Part shown: one piece after another, positions 25,208-35,096 of the stretch
Layout of the letters: each line of letters starts with the position of its first letter
Numbering within the stretch: the stretch's first letter is position 1
From: UBA3069 sp050633465
GTDB taxonomy: Bacteria; Pseudomonadota; Alphaproteobacteria; Rhodobacterales; Rhodobacteraceae
Direction of reading: 5' to 3'
DNA length: 64,000 bases
Assembly: GCA_050633465.1 (NCBI GenBank)
Contig: JBOEGO010000015.1
Span: 62,001 to 126,000 of the forward strand
Translations under genes and position numbers: made by a program
The notes under the pieces: model-generated
The model's database searches: none
Seen by the model: the letters and a program-made list of their open reading frames with translations, nothing else
Told to the model about the DNA's origin: nothing

Positions 25208-25393
25208 ATGATGCGACTTGCACAAATCCTGTATTCCCTGATCGGCACAACATTGGCCGGATCGCTGATTATTGTAGCATTGCTAACGGGTTACACGACC
25301 TTGCAACCCATCCTGATCGCCGCAGCGGCGGGGTTCATTCTGGCCCTGCCAGCGACGTGGATCATCACAAAGGCGATCATGGCCAACGAATAA
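25208..25393 (+). CDS. small two-helix membrane protein
   Basis: 61 residues: MMRLAQILYSLIGTTLAGSL, a first helix (IIVALLTGY), then PILIAAAAGFILALPATWII as the second, and a short charged tail. Similar 60-residue proteins are common in Rhodobacteraceae, where they are often misnamed CTP synthetase; nothing here supports that enzyme. GAGG is 6 nt before the ATG. A possible FNR-type promoter upstream and a strong terminator downstream make it a single-gene unit. Function is unknown. Confidence 0.7.
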   Translation: MMRLAQILYSLIGTTLAGSLIIVALLTGYTTLQPILIAAAAGFILALPATWIITKAIMANE

Positions 25394-25421
25394 GCATCCC
25401 GTGGCCCTCGGGCCAAGGGTA

Positions 25422-25474
25422 GGACGGTGGCGGTAACAGGGAGGGGTCCCCGTTGGGGCCGTCATCGTCCTTTT
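25422..25474 (+). terminator. Rho-independent terminator after the small membrane protein
   Basis: GGACGGTGGCGG (25422-25433) pairs with CCGTCATCGTCC (25459-25470), 10 of 12 positions canonical. An inner GGGG/CCCC hairpin lies between them, and TTTT follows directly. It also lies just past the end of the convergent hydrolase gene. Confidence 0.7.
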
Positions 25475-25477
25475 ATA

Positions 25478-26242
25478 TCAATCGGTTAGGTCCAGATAAC
25501 CGCGCATCGCGGCCTCAAATTCGCGTGGTTTTTCGGCGTGCAACCAATGCCCCGTTCCGGGGATCGACGCGAACCGCGCATTCGGGAAAAGCCGTTTGAT
25601 TTCAGCACGATGGCTGCGCTTCACGTAATCGGAATCGCCCCCCGACAGGAACAGCGTGTCGCCCTGAAACGCGCCATCCATTTCGGGAAACCCGATAATT
25701 TCGGGCATGTCGCGCTCCAAGACATCCAGATTCAAAACCCATTTTTGTGCTTTGACATCAAGGGATTGCGTGAAAAACGACACCAGTGTTTTTTCCTCGA
25801 TCACCTTGGCCAATTGCTCCTCGGCGTCGGATCTGCGGGTTACCTTTGACAGGTCCACAGATCGCATCGCATCAATATTCTGAACCTGCGAATGCGCGTA
25901 TTCAACCGGCGAAATATCCACCACAATCAATCGGTTAACCAGTTCAGGGCGGGTCAGCGCCAGCACCATCGCGGCCTTACCACCCATCGAATGGCCCATC
26001 ACATCCATCGGTTTTCCATGGGCCTCGATCACCTGTGCCAGATCAGCGGCCATATCGTGATAAGAATGCGTTTCAAACCAAGGGCTTGCACCATGATTGC
26101 GTTGATCTACGGCAACCACATGGCGCGAATCGGACAGGCGTTTGGCGATCACCCCCCAGTTGCGTGCCGACCCATACAGCCCATGAACGATCAAAAGTGA
26201 TGGTTTGTCAGTGGCTTGGCCATATTCAACTTGATTTAACAT
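25478..26242 (-). CDS. alpha/beta-hydrolase, YbfF-like esterase
   Basis: 254 residues, full-length alpha/beta-hydrolase. LLIVHGLYGSARNWG is the oxyanion region, VDQRNHGASPW follows, the nucleophile elbow is GHSMGG (about residues 93-98), the Asp is near DISPVEY or later, and the catalytic His is in IPGTGHWLHAEKP. The pattern fits the YbfF/abhydrolase family of short-chain (thio)esterases. The substrate is unknown. The gene is monocistronic and convergent with the small membrane protein. Confidence 0.87.
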   Translation of the reverse strand: MLNQVEYGQATDKPSLLIVHGLYGSARNWGVIAKRLSDSRHVVAVDQRNHGASPWFETHSYHDMAADLAQVIEAHGKPMDVMGHSMGGKAAMVLALTRPELVNRLIVVDISPVEYAHSQVQNIDAMRSVDLSKVTRRSDAEEQLAKVIEEKTLVSFFTQSLDVKAQKWVLNLDVLERDMPEIIGFPEMDGAFQGDTLFLSGGDSDYVKRSHRAEIKRLFPNARFASIPGTGHWLHAEKPREFEAAMRGYLDLTD

Positions 26243-26332
26243 GCGCCATTGCTAGCTGTGAATGAACAGTTTGACCAGAGCCATTGAACCCCGCAAACCC
26301 CGCAGTTAGGCTAAGGCCGGAGGCGTAACACA

Positions 26333-26704
26333 TTGATCACCCAGCAGGAAATCGACGAACTGAGCGACCAGATTTCGCAGGCCATGGATCATAAACTGGG
26401 CCTGCGGCGTGGCACGCTGGCGCGGCGTCTGCGCAGGGCGGGGCGGCGTTTGCCCAAACGGGTGCGCCAGCATATCCAGCGCCTGATCGAGGCGCAGAAA
26501 ATATCGGGTAATCAACATCTTATTCATCAGGTGGATGCGAATGCCCTGCGCGCGGGGCAGGCTGAATCGCTCTCTTATATCAACAGCATTGACCCAAGGG
26601 ACCGCCGTATTGGCGCTATGCTGGGCATCGCGGGTGGGCTGGTGTTCAACCTGATTCTGCTGGTGCTGGCGCTGACTGCGATCTGGCTGGTTGCGCACCG
26701 TTAA
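26333..26704 (+). CDS. hypothetical protein with one C-terminal membrane helix
   Basis: 123 residues. The first 60 are very basic and helical (GLRRGTLARRLRRAGRRLPK), then IGAMLGIAGGLVFNLILLVL plus ALTAIWLVA makes a C-terminal membrane anchor. The likely start is TTG at 26333, which has GGAGG 9 nt upstream; no ATG near the N-terminus does as well. A cytoplasmic basic domain tethered to the membrane could bind nucleic acid or anionic lipid. No family is recognised. A long structured segment follows its stop. Confidence 0.6.
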   Translation: MITQQEIDELSDQISQAMDHKLGLRRGTLARRLRRAGRRLPKRVRQHIQRLIEAQKISGNQHLIHQVDANALRAGQAESLSYINSIDPRDRRIGAMLGIAGGLVFNLILLVLALTAIWLVAHR

Positions 26705-26728
26705 CCTGTGGTGGTTTGGGGCGCGTCC

Positions 26729-26860
26729 GGTTCGGCCATGGGCGGCCGCGCAGTCAGGTTGGGGGCAAATGCTCTGTTTCAGAGCGATACGCGACCTGGG
26801 CCCATGTCCGAACCGTAAAGCAAAGATGAACGGCAATCCTTACCGCGATCTTTAGTCTTG
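26729..26860 (+). ncRNA. candidate structured small RNA or structured 3' UTR
   Basis: 26729-26743 (GGTTCGGCCATGGGC) pairs with 26800-26814 (GCCCATGTCCGAACC) at 14 of 15 positions. Inside are CAGGT (26755-26759)/ACCTG (26794-26798) and an apical GCTCTG-TTT-CAGAGC stem (26771-26785), with an 11-nt bulge on the 5' side. A second hairpin, AAAGAT (26822-26827)/ATCTTT (26848-26853), is followed by a U-rich run, like a terminator. The shape suggests an independent RNA of about 130 nt, or the 3' end of the preceding mRNA. It matches no RNA family that I recognise; it lacks the SRP RNA core. Confidence 0.4.
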
Positions 26861-26896
26861 TTAACAAAACGCCGCCACGAAAAATCGCAGCGGCGT
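26861..26896 (-). terminator. Rho-independent terminator of glyA
   Basis: Reading the minus strand, ACGCCGC (26896-26890) pairs with GCGGCGT (26875-26869) around a 14-nt loop, then TTTTGTT. It lies 22 nt past the glyA stop codon. Confidence 0.75.
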
Positions 26897-26917
26897 CAAT
26901 TGCTTATGGGTTGGAAA

Positions 26918-28201
26918 TCACAAATCAGGATAGAGCGGGAAACGCTCGCACAGGGTTTGAACGGCGGCTGCGACCTTGGCTTCGACCTCGGTGTTGCCCT
27001 CTTCGCCATTGGCGGCAAGCCCGTCCACGACCTCCACAATCCAGTCGCCGATCTGGCGGAACTCGTCCTCGCCAAAGCCGCGCGTGGTGCCCGCAGGGGT
27101 GCCCAAACGCACGCCCGATGTGACCATCGGTTTTTCCGGATCAAACGGAATGCCGTTTTTGTTGCAGGTGATATTGGCGCGGCCCAATGCCTTTTCGGTG
27201 GCGTTGCCCTTGACCCCTTTGGGGCGCAGGTCGACCAGCATCACATGGGTGTCGGTGCCGCCGGTCACGATGTCCAATCCGCCCTTCATCAGCTGGTCGG
27301 CCAGGGCCACGGCATTGGCGCGCACCTGTTTTTGATAGGTCTTGAATTCGGGGCGCAATGCCTCTCCGAATGCCACGGCTTTGGCGGCGATAACGTGCAT
27401 CAGGGGGCCGCCCTGAATGCCGGGGAAAATCGCCGAGTTGACCTTCTTCGCGATCGCCTCGTCATTGGTCAGGATCATGCCGCCACGCGGGCCGCGCAGG
27501 GTTTTATGGGTCGTGGTGGTCGCCACATCGGCATAGGGGAAGGGCGAGGGATGTTCGCCCGCCGCGACCAGACCGGCAAAATGCGCCATGTCCACCATCA
27601 GCAGCGCGCCGACGGAATCCGCGATTTCGCGCATCTTGGCAAAATCCACCTGCCGCGGAATGGCCGACCCGCCCGCGATCAGCAGCTTGGGCTTGTGTTC
27701 GGTGGCAAGCTCTTGAATTTGCACATAATCAATCTGGCTGTCCTGTTTACGCACACCGTATTGGATGGCGTTGAACCACTTGCCCGACTGGTTCGGTTTG
27801 GCACCATGGGTCAGGTGGCCACCAGCATCCAGCGACATGCCCAGAATGGTGTCGCCCGGTTGCAGCAGCGCGGTGAACACGCCCTGGTTGGCCTGCGAAC
27901 CCGAATTGGGCTGCACGTTCACGAATTCACAACCGAACAGTTGCTTGGCCCGATCAATCGCCAGATTTTCGGCCACATCCACGTATTCACAGCCGCCATA
28001 ATAGCGCCGACCGGGATAGCCTTCGGCGTATTTGTTGGTCATGACCGAACCCTGCGCCTCCATCACGGCGGCGGATACGATGTTTTCCGATGCGATCAGC
28101 TCGATCTCGTGGCGTTGGCGGCCCAGTTCGTCGGTGATCGATTTGAACAATTCTGGATCGCGGGAGGAGAGGGGTTCGTTAAAGAAACCTTTGTCGGCCA
28201 T
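26918..28201 (-). CDS. glyA: serine hydroxymethyltransferase
   Basis: PLP enzyme that interconverts serine and glycine while charging tetrahydrofolate with a one-carbon unit. 427 residues. NKYAEGYPGRRYYGGCEYVD, VNVQPNSGSQANQGV, MVDMAHFAGLVAAG and the Schiff-base Lys233 in TTTTHKTLRGPRGG are intact. The ATG at 28201 (MADKGFFNEPLSSRDP) was preferred over an upstream extension because the extra residues look random. It ends in a clear terminator. Both flanking gaps hold strong secondary structure. nadK is divergent. Confidence 0.96.
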   Translation of the reverse strand: MADKGFFNEPLSSRDPELFKSITDELGRQRHEIELIASENIVSAAVMEAQGSVMTNKYAEGYPGRRYYGGCEYVDVAENLAIDRAKQLFGCEFVNVQPNSGSQANQGVFTALLQPGDTILGMSLDAGGHLTHGAKPNQSGKWFNAIQYGVRKQDSQIDYVQIQELATEHKPKLLIAGGSAIPRQVDFAKMREIADSVGALLMVDMAHFAGLVAAGEHPSPFPYADVATTTTHKTLRGPRGGMILTNDEAIAKKVNSAIFPGIQGGPLMHVIAAKAVAFGEALRPEFKTYQKQVRANAVALADQLMKGGLDIVTGGTDTHVMLVDLRPKGVKGNATEKALGRANITCNKNGIPFDPEKPMVTSGVRLGTPAGTTRGFGEDEFRQIGDWIVEVVDGLAANGEEGNTEVEAKVAAAVQTLCERFPLYPDL

Positions 28202-28308
28202 GTGGGTCCTCGTCAGACTGGATTGCGTTGCGCACGATCTAAGCGAAAAACGCCCTAGGGGAAAGGGTGGAAAGCGCCGCATCCCGTGCCCGTTGCGTCA
28301 CGGATCAT

Positions 28309-28410
28309 GGTGGGGGTGGCCATGGTTTGAAACTTGTGCTTCCATCCGCTGCGCGCGGGTTCTATCGGAAACCTGCGGTGAACACCTGCCCGTGCGCGCC
28401 ACCCCTAACC
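28309..28410 (+). ncRNA. candidate structured RNA or nadK leader element
   Basis: GGGGTGGC (28313-28320) pairs with GCCACCCC (28398-28405), extended by GGT/ACC at the ends. Directly stacked on it, GCGCGCGGG (28351-28359) pairs with CCCGTGCGC (28389-28397) over nine positions, one of which is G28355-U28393. That pair would be a C-A mismatch on the other strand, so the RNA should be read on the plus strand. The 30-nt 5' bulge can form ATGG/CCAT, and the apex has GGT/ACC-type hairpins. It ends 17 nt before the nadK ATG, beside the GGAG ribosome-binding site, so it may be a cis-regulator; a free small RNA (6S-like) is the alternative. Confidence 0.45.
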
Positions 28411-28426
28411 GGAGCATCGCCCTGAT

Positions 28427-29188
28427 ATGACGTTGAAAATTGCCTTTACTGCCAGTCGCGCCCCCGTGGCACAGACCGCCCGCGCGGTGCTGGTGGGGCG
28501 GTATGGCGATGTGGCGGAACAGGATGCCGATGTGATTGTCGCGCTTGGCGGTGACGGGTTCATGTTGCAGACCATGCACCGCACACAGCGGTTGGATGTG
28601 CCGACATATGGCATGAATCGCGGCACTGTCGGGTTTTTGATGAACGCCTATAGCGAAAGCGGCCTGATCAAACGGCTGGAAGCGGCAGAAGAAGAGGTGA
28701 TCAACCCCCTGTCGATGAAGGCCGTCGATGCCGATGGTGCCACCCACGAGGCATTGGCCATCAACGAGGTATCCCTGCTGCGCCAAGGCCCGCAAGCCGC
28801 CAAACTGCGCATCACCGTAGATGACCGCCTGCGGCTGGAGGAACTGGTATGTGACGGGGCGCTGGTGTCCACCCCCGCCGGATCGACCGCCTATAATTAT
28901 TCGGCACATGGGCCGATCCTGCCAATCGGGTCTGATGTGTTGGCCCTGACCGCGATTGCACCGTTTCGCCCACGTCGTTGGCGTGGCGCCTTGCTGCCAA
29001 AGGCGGCAAAGGTGCGGTTTGATGTGCAGGAAGCTGAAAAACGCCCCGTCATGGCCGATGCCGACAGCCTGTCGATCCGCGATGTGGTCAGCGTTGAAAT
29101 CCGCTCCGAACCGGAAATCCGCCACCGTATCCTGTTCGATCCGGGACACGGATTAGAGGAGCGCCTGATCCGCGAACAATTTGTTTGA
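28427..29188 (+). CDS. nadK: NAD kinase
   Basis: Phosphorylates NAD+ to NADP+ using ATP (or polyphosphate in some families). 253 residues, the short alphaproteobacterial form. It has VIVALGGDGFMLQTMH with GGDG at 41-44 (Asp43 catalytic), YGMNRGTVGFLMN, the conserved NE in AINEVSLLR, and DGALVSTPAGSTAYNYSA (substrate and Gly-rich loops). The start MTLKIAFTASRAP is the family N-terminus. GGAG is 12 nt upstream, at the foot of the structured element at 28309-28410, so ribosome access could be controlled there. It is divergent from glyA. Confidence 0.95.
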   Translation: MTLKIAFTASRAPVAQTARAVLVGRYGDVAEQDADVIVALGGDGFMLQTMHRTQRLDVPTYGMNRGTVGFLMNAYSESGLIKRLEAAEEEVINPLSMKAVDADGATHEALAINEVSLLRQGPQAAKLRITVDDRLRLEELVCDGALVSTPAGSTAYNYSAHGPILPIGSDVLALTAIAPFRPRRWRGALLPKAAKVRFDVQEAEKRPVMADADSLSIRDVVSVEIRSEPEIRHRILFDPGHGLEERLIREQFV

Positions 29189-29278
29189 TCGCAAAATATC
29201 ACGGAACATTTCCGGCCCGCCCCCGTTGATACAGTGAAGCCCGCGACGCGGCGCATAACTGATACGGAGGACCATGTA

Positions 29279-29482
29279 ATGGACTGGAACATCATCGAAG
29301 GTAAATGGAAACAACTCAAGGGTTCGGCCCAGGAACAATGGGGCGAATTGACCAATGACGATCTGGATGTGGCCGCTGGCAACCGTCAGAAACTGGTCGG
29401 CAAAATTCAGGAACGTTATGGCATTGCCAAGGACGAGGCCGAAAAACAGGTGGATGAATTCGCCAATAAATTCGCCGCCTGA
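29279..29482 (+). CDS. CsbD-family stress protein
   Basis: 67 residues: MDWNIIEGKWKQLKGSAQEQ, GELTNDDLDVAAGNRQKLVG and KIQERYGIAKDEAEKQVDEF are the whole conserved CsbD domain (the YjbJ type of Gram-negatives). These are abundant, hydrophilic proteins induced by general stress or osmotic upshift; the biochemical role is unknown. The ATG at 29279 follows GGAGG. An ATG-TAA mini-frame at 29274 overlaps the start and could modulate initiation, although this may be chance. A strong terminator follows. Confidence 0.9.
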   Translation: MDWNIIEGKWKQLKGSAQEQWGELTNDDLDVAAGNRQKLVGKIQERYGIAKDEAEKQVDEFANKFAA

Positions 29483-29505
29483 CGCCCCCGCCTTATTCAT
29501 GCGAA

Positions 29506-29538
29506 GGGCCTCGGTGCAGATGCACCGGGGCCTTTTTT
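29506..29538 (+). terminator. Rho-independent terminator, csbD-like gene
   Basis: GGGCCTCGGTGC pairs with GCACCGGGGCC around AGAT, followed by TTTTTT. It lies between the convergent csbD-like and prpE genes and has A residues on the left flank, so it may serve both. Confidence 0.85.
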
Positions 29539-29553
29539 ATGCGGATTTGCCGC

Positions 29554-31446
29554 TTAACCCTTGGCGTAGCCAAGCGTTTTAAGCGCCTCCCTGATTTCAT
29601 CCAGAATGGCCGGATCATCAATCGTGGCGGGCATTTTGAATTCGGCGCTATCTGCGATTTTCACCATGGTGGCGCGCAGGATCTTGCCCGACCGCGTTTT
29701 GGGCAGACGGTCCACCACCACGGCCAGTTTGAACGCCGCCACAGGGCCGATCTGATCGCGCACCAGTTTGACGCATTCCTTGGTGATTTCGTCGTGGGGG
29801 CGGTTCACCCCGTTGGTCAGGCAGACAAACCCCATGGGCAACTGGCCCTTAAGTTCGTCCGTCACGCCGATCACCGCGCATTCGGCCACATCGGGATGAG
29901 AGGCCAGAACCTCCTCCATCGCGCCGGTGGACAGGCGGTGGCCCGCGACGTTGATCACGTCATCGGTGCGCGCCATGATATACAGGTATCCGTCGTCGTC
30001 GATCATGCCCGCATCGCCGGTCTCGTAATACCCCGGAAAGGTGTTGAGGTATGATTTCTTGAACCGTTCCTCGGCCTGCCACAGGTTGGGCAACGTGCCG
30101 GGGGGCAGGGGCAGTTTGATGGCAATCGCGCCCAATTCGCCCGGTTTCATCTGGTGGCCTGCCTCGTCCAGAATTTGCACGTCATAGCCCGGCATCGCAA
30201 CCGAAGGTGACCCCACCTTGATCGGCAATTCCTCGATCCCCAACGGGTTGGCGGCGATGGCCCATCCGGTTTCGGTTTGCCACCAGTGATCGACCACCGG
30301 CACCTTTAGCAGGTCAGCGGCCCAGTTGATGGTATCGGGGTCGGCACGTTCGCCCGCCAGATACAGGGCGCGCAGGCCGGACAGGTCGTATTTTCGGGCG
30401 TATTCGCCCTTGGGGTCTTCGCGTTTGATGGCGCGAAATGCCGTGGGCGCGGTGAAAAAGGATTTCACCTTATGTTCGGAAATCACCCGCCAGAATGTGC
30501 CCGCATCCGGCGTGCCGACGGGTTTGCCCTCGAATACAATCGTGGTGTTGCCGTTGATCAGCGGGCCATAGCAGATATAGCTGTGGCCAACGACCCAACC
30601 CACATCGGATGCGGCCCAGAATACCTCGCCCGGGTGGACGTTATAAACATGGGTCATGGTCCATTTCAGCGCCACCAGATGCCCGCCTGTGGCGCGGATC
30701 ACGCCCTTTGGCTGACCCGTGGTGCCGGATGTATACAGGATATAGGCTGGGTGATCGCCCGAAACCGGCAGGCATTCGGCCGGTTCCACAGCGTATTGAA
30801 ACCCGTGCCAGTCGAAATCATAGCCGTCTTTCAGTTCGGCAACCTCTTGTTCGCGTTGGAAAATCACGCAGAAATCGGGTTTGTGGGTGGATTGTTCAAT
30901 CGCCCCGTCCAACAGGGGTTTGTAATGCACCACGCGGCCCGGTTCGATCCCGCAGGATGCGGCGATGATCGCCTTGGGTTTGCAATCGTCGATCCGCACG
31001 GCCAGTTCATGCGCGGCGAACCCGCCAAACACCACCGAATGCACGGCACCTATACGGGCGCAGGCCAGCATCGCCTCTAATGCTTCGGGGACCATCGGCA
31101 TATAGATGATCACGCGGTCGCCCTTTTCCACGCCCTTGGCGCGCAGGGCACCAGCCAGACTGGCAACACGGGTTTGCAGTTCGGCATAGGTGATTTCGTG
31201 TTTGGTATGGGTGACGGGGCTGTCATAAATGATCGCGGTGCGGTCACCATTGCCTGCTTCGACATGGCGGTCGACAGCGTTATAACAACCGTTCACCATG
31301 CCATCGCGGAACCAGTCATACAGCGGGGCGTTGTCATCGAACAATGCCTTGGAGGGCGGCGTGACCCAATCAATTTCCTTGGCGGCCTCCATCCAGAAAC
31401 CTTCGGGATCGGATTTCCACGCTGCGTAGATGTCCTTGTATGCCAT
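29554..31446 (-). CDS. prpE: propionyl-CoA synthetase (propionate--CoA ligase)
   Basis: 630 residues of the acyl-adenylate-forming family (propionate + ATP + CoA to propionyl-CoA + AMP + PPi). The PrpE-type N-terminus is YKDIYAAWKSDPEGFW. AMP-binding motifs are YTSGTTGQPKGV, WWQTETGWA, YETGDAGMIDDDGY and the C-terminal catalytic PKTRSGKILRATM with the acetylatable Lys. The ATG at 31446 follows AGGAGGAGG. It supplies propionyl-CoA, whose downstream handling uses mce and meaB, both also in the window. The upstream gap has two perfect TTTGCAAA sites, pointing to control by an acyl-CoA-sensing ScfR/RamB/PrpR-type regulator. Confidence 0.9.
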   Translation of the reverse strand: MAYKDIYAAWKSDPEGFWMEAAKEIDWVTPPSKALFDDNAPLYDWFRDGMVNGCYNAVDRHVEAGNGDRTAIIYDSPVTHTKHEITYAELQTRVASLAGALRAKGVEKGDRVIIYMPMVPEALEAMLACARIGAVHSVVFGGFAAHELAVRIDDCKPKAIIAASCGIEPGRVVHYKPLLDGAIEQSTHKPDFCVIFQREQEVAELKDGYDFDWHGFQYAVEPAECLPVSGDHPAYILYTSGTTGQPKGVIRATGGHLVALKWTMTHVYNVHPGEVFWAASDVGWVVGHSYICYGPLINGNTTIVFEGKPVGTPDAGTFWRVISEHKVKSFFTAPTAFRAIKREDPKGEYARKYDLSGLRALYLAGERADPDTINWAADLLKVPVVDHWWQTETGWAIAANPLGIEELPIKVGSPSVAMPGYDVQILDEAGHQMKPGELGAIAIKLPLPPGTLPNLWQAEERFKKSYLNTFPGYYETGDAGMIDDDGYLYIMARTDDVINVAGHRLSTGAMEEVLASHPDVAECAVIGVTDELKGQLPMGFVCLTNGVNRPHDEITKECVKLVRDQIGPVAAFKLAVVVDRLPKTRSGKILRATMVKIADSAEFKMPATIDDPAILDEIREALKTLGYAKG

Positions 31447-31526
31447 GATATGCCTCCTCCTGAATTTGTAATTTGTTACGGCGGCAAGGGGGCGTTGCGC
31501 AACACGCATGGCGCGTGCTGGGTCAG

Positions 31527-31645
31527 TTTGGCGCAAATTATTTGCAATTTCGTGGATGAAACCGCGCAAAGATTTGCAAAGTTTCCGATATTTGCGCGGG
31601 ATCGGCTAATATGACGTAGCGTTTGCAAATTTGTTCGATTTGCAC
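31527..31645. promoter_or_regulatory. cluster of TTTGCAAA operator-like sites upstream of prpE
   Basis: Perfect TTTGCAAA at 31573-31580 and 31622-31629, 49 nt apart. Near-matches include TTTGGCGCAAA (31527-31537), TTTGCAAT (31541) and isolated TTTGC/GCAAA halves (31566, 31591, 31639). The 8-mer is the site recognised by RamB/PrpR regulators and by the ScfR-family PccR of Rhodobacter that controls propionyl-CoA assimilation. The gap is about 295 nt and has no gene. Confidence 0.6.
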
Positions 31646-31741
31646 CTCAGGCCACTGGCTGGCGGCAATGAACGCCAGAGAATTGACGCCTTGCCCCGGA
31701 TGGATGCATGATCAAGCAGTTGTGAAGGGAACAGGTGCGCC

Positions 31742-32650
31742 ATGAAACAGGTTTTTTTGATGATGTTGGCGACATTGGTCATGTCGCTGTCATCAACCCC
31801 GCCCGCCAAGGCGCAAACCACATGGCGATCATTGCCTGCCAGTGATGCGCGCTGGCAGGGTGGCGCGGTCTGCACCCCCAAGGATGCGCAGACTGGCAAT
31901 ATATTCTGCCTGTCACTGGCCTGCCGCCCCGATGAAAAACTGCAATATGTCTTGTCTTTTGTGGGCGGTGATTTGCCGGCCAAACTGCGTGCGGAACTGG
32001 CGGTGGACGGGCGCGAGGTGGCGCAAATTGCGCTGTCACGCAGCAATTACAGCGGATTTGCCGAATACACCTCGGACCCCGAAACCGCACCAAATGCCAT
32101 GGCCATAAAGGCATTGAAGGCGGGGCGGGGCGTGTCTTTGCTCCTCACTCATGACTCAGGTGTGCGCCTGCGCCGCGATTTCGGGCTAAAAGGGTCAAGC
32201 GCGGTTTTGGCGCGTGCGGTCACGCATTGCGGGTTTGCTCCGCCGCCTCCGCCTCCGCCGATCACGGATCCGCAGGCGGCAGCGGTGGAATCCCTGACAC
32301 AACCCTGCGCCGATATGGGGGGGCAGGTCGTAGTAGAACCCGGTAGCGTCACCGATATTGATCTGGATGCGGACGGTCTGCCCGACCGTGTTGTCGATTT
32401 CCACGGCATCTATTGCGATAAAATGCGCAGCTACCTGTGCGGTAGCGCGGGCTGTCCGGTGACGTTCTATCGCCAGCAACCCGAAGGCGGCTATGTGCGC
32501 CTGTCGGGCGGTCATTTGCGCGGCTATACCCTAAAGACCAAACCGGTGCTGACCCTGCATTTGCACGGGTCCGCCTGCGGCAAGATCGGCGCAGCCGAAT
32601 GCAACAAATCCTACACGGTCGAAGGCAACAGGATCGTGCCCCTGAAATAA
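31742..32650 (+). CDS. secreted protein of unknown function
   Basis: 302 residues. A Sec signal peptide (MKQVFLMMLATLVMSLSSTP ... AKAQ, cleavage likely near residue 25) leads to a globular domain with paired cysteines (GAVCTPKDAQTGNIFCLSLAC). A polyproline linker PPPPPPP (about 168-174) separates a second domain that has a calcium-type loop, DIDLDADGLPDRVVD, and further cysteines (YCDKMRSYLCGSAGCPVTFY). It is probably periplasmic with disulfides. No family is recognised. It is divergent from prpE and shares the TTTGCAAA-rich gap. Confidence 0.65.
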   Translation: MKQVFLMMLATLVMSLSSTPPAKAQTTWRSLPASDARWQGGAVCTPKDAQTGNIFCLSLACRPDEKLQYVLSFVGGDLPAKLRAELAVDGREVAQIALSRSNYSGFAEYTSDPETAPNAMAIKALKAGRGVSLLLTHDSGVRLRRDFGLKGSSAVLARAVTHCGFAPPPPPPPITDPQAAAVESLTQPCADMGGQVVVEPGSVTDIDLDADGLPDRVVDFHGIYCDKMRSYLCGSAGCPVTFYRQQPEGGYVRLSGGHLRGYTLKTKPVLTLHLHGSACGKIGAAECNKSYTVEGNRIVPLK

Positions 32651-32671
32651 CCCGACGCGCGCCACCGTGGA

Positions 32672-34951
<2,280 letters not shown>

Positions 34952-34975
34952 GGGGGTTGGCCCTCCTTTTGGTGA

Positions 34976-34995
34976 ATGGTTTAGTGTTAAACCAT
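34976..34995. promoter_or_regulatory. perfect inverted repeat upstream of maeB
   Basis: ATGGTTTAGTGTTAAACCAT: 8-nt arms with a 4-nt spacer, no mismatch. Dyads beginning TGGT and ending ACCA are common for GntR/FadR-type repressors. It sits between the maeB ribosome-binding site and the rest of the gap shared with divergent cdd. Confidence 0.5.
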
Positions 34996-35096
34996 CCCGA
35001 ATCCTAGGGGCATTTTGCGCGACTTCTTGCAAATCGGGGGCGGCGGGGTCACTGTTTTCATCAGAAATGGCGTAAATGTGTGAAAAGGATTTGAAT

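Noticed and set aside
26858..28258. 466-codon plus-strand frame opposite glyA
   Set aside because: Antisense shadow of a complete GlyA; no domain and no start site.
28262..28324. Minus-strand mini-frame upstream of glyA starting MATPTMIRD
   Set aside because: No ribosome-binding site, and it lies across the structured segment; likely chance.
28309..28410. SRP (4.5S) RNA
   Set aside because: The GGAAG/GCAGC core required in SRP RNA is missing on both strands.
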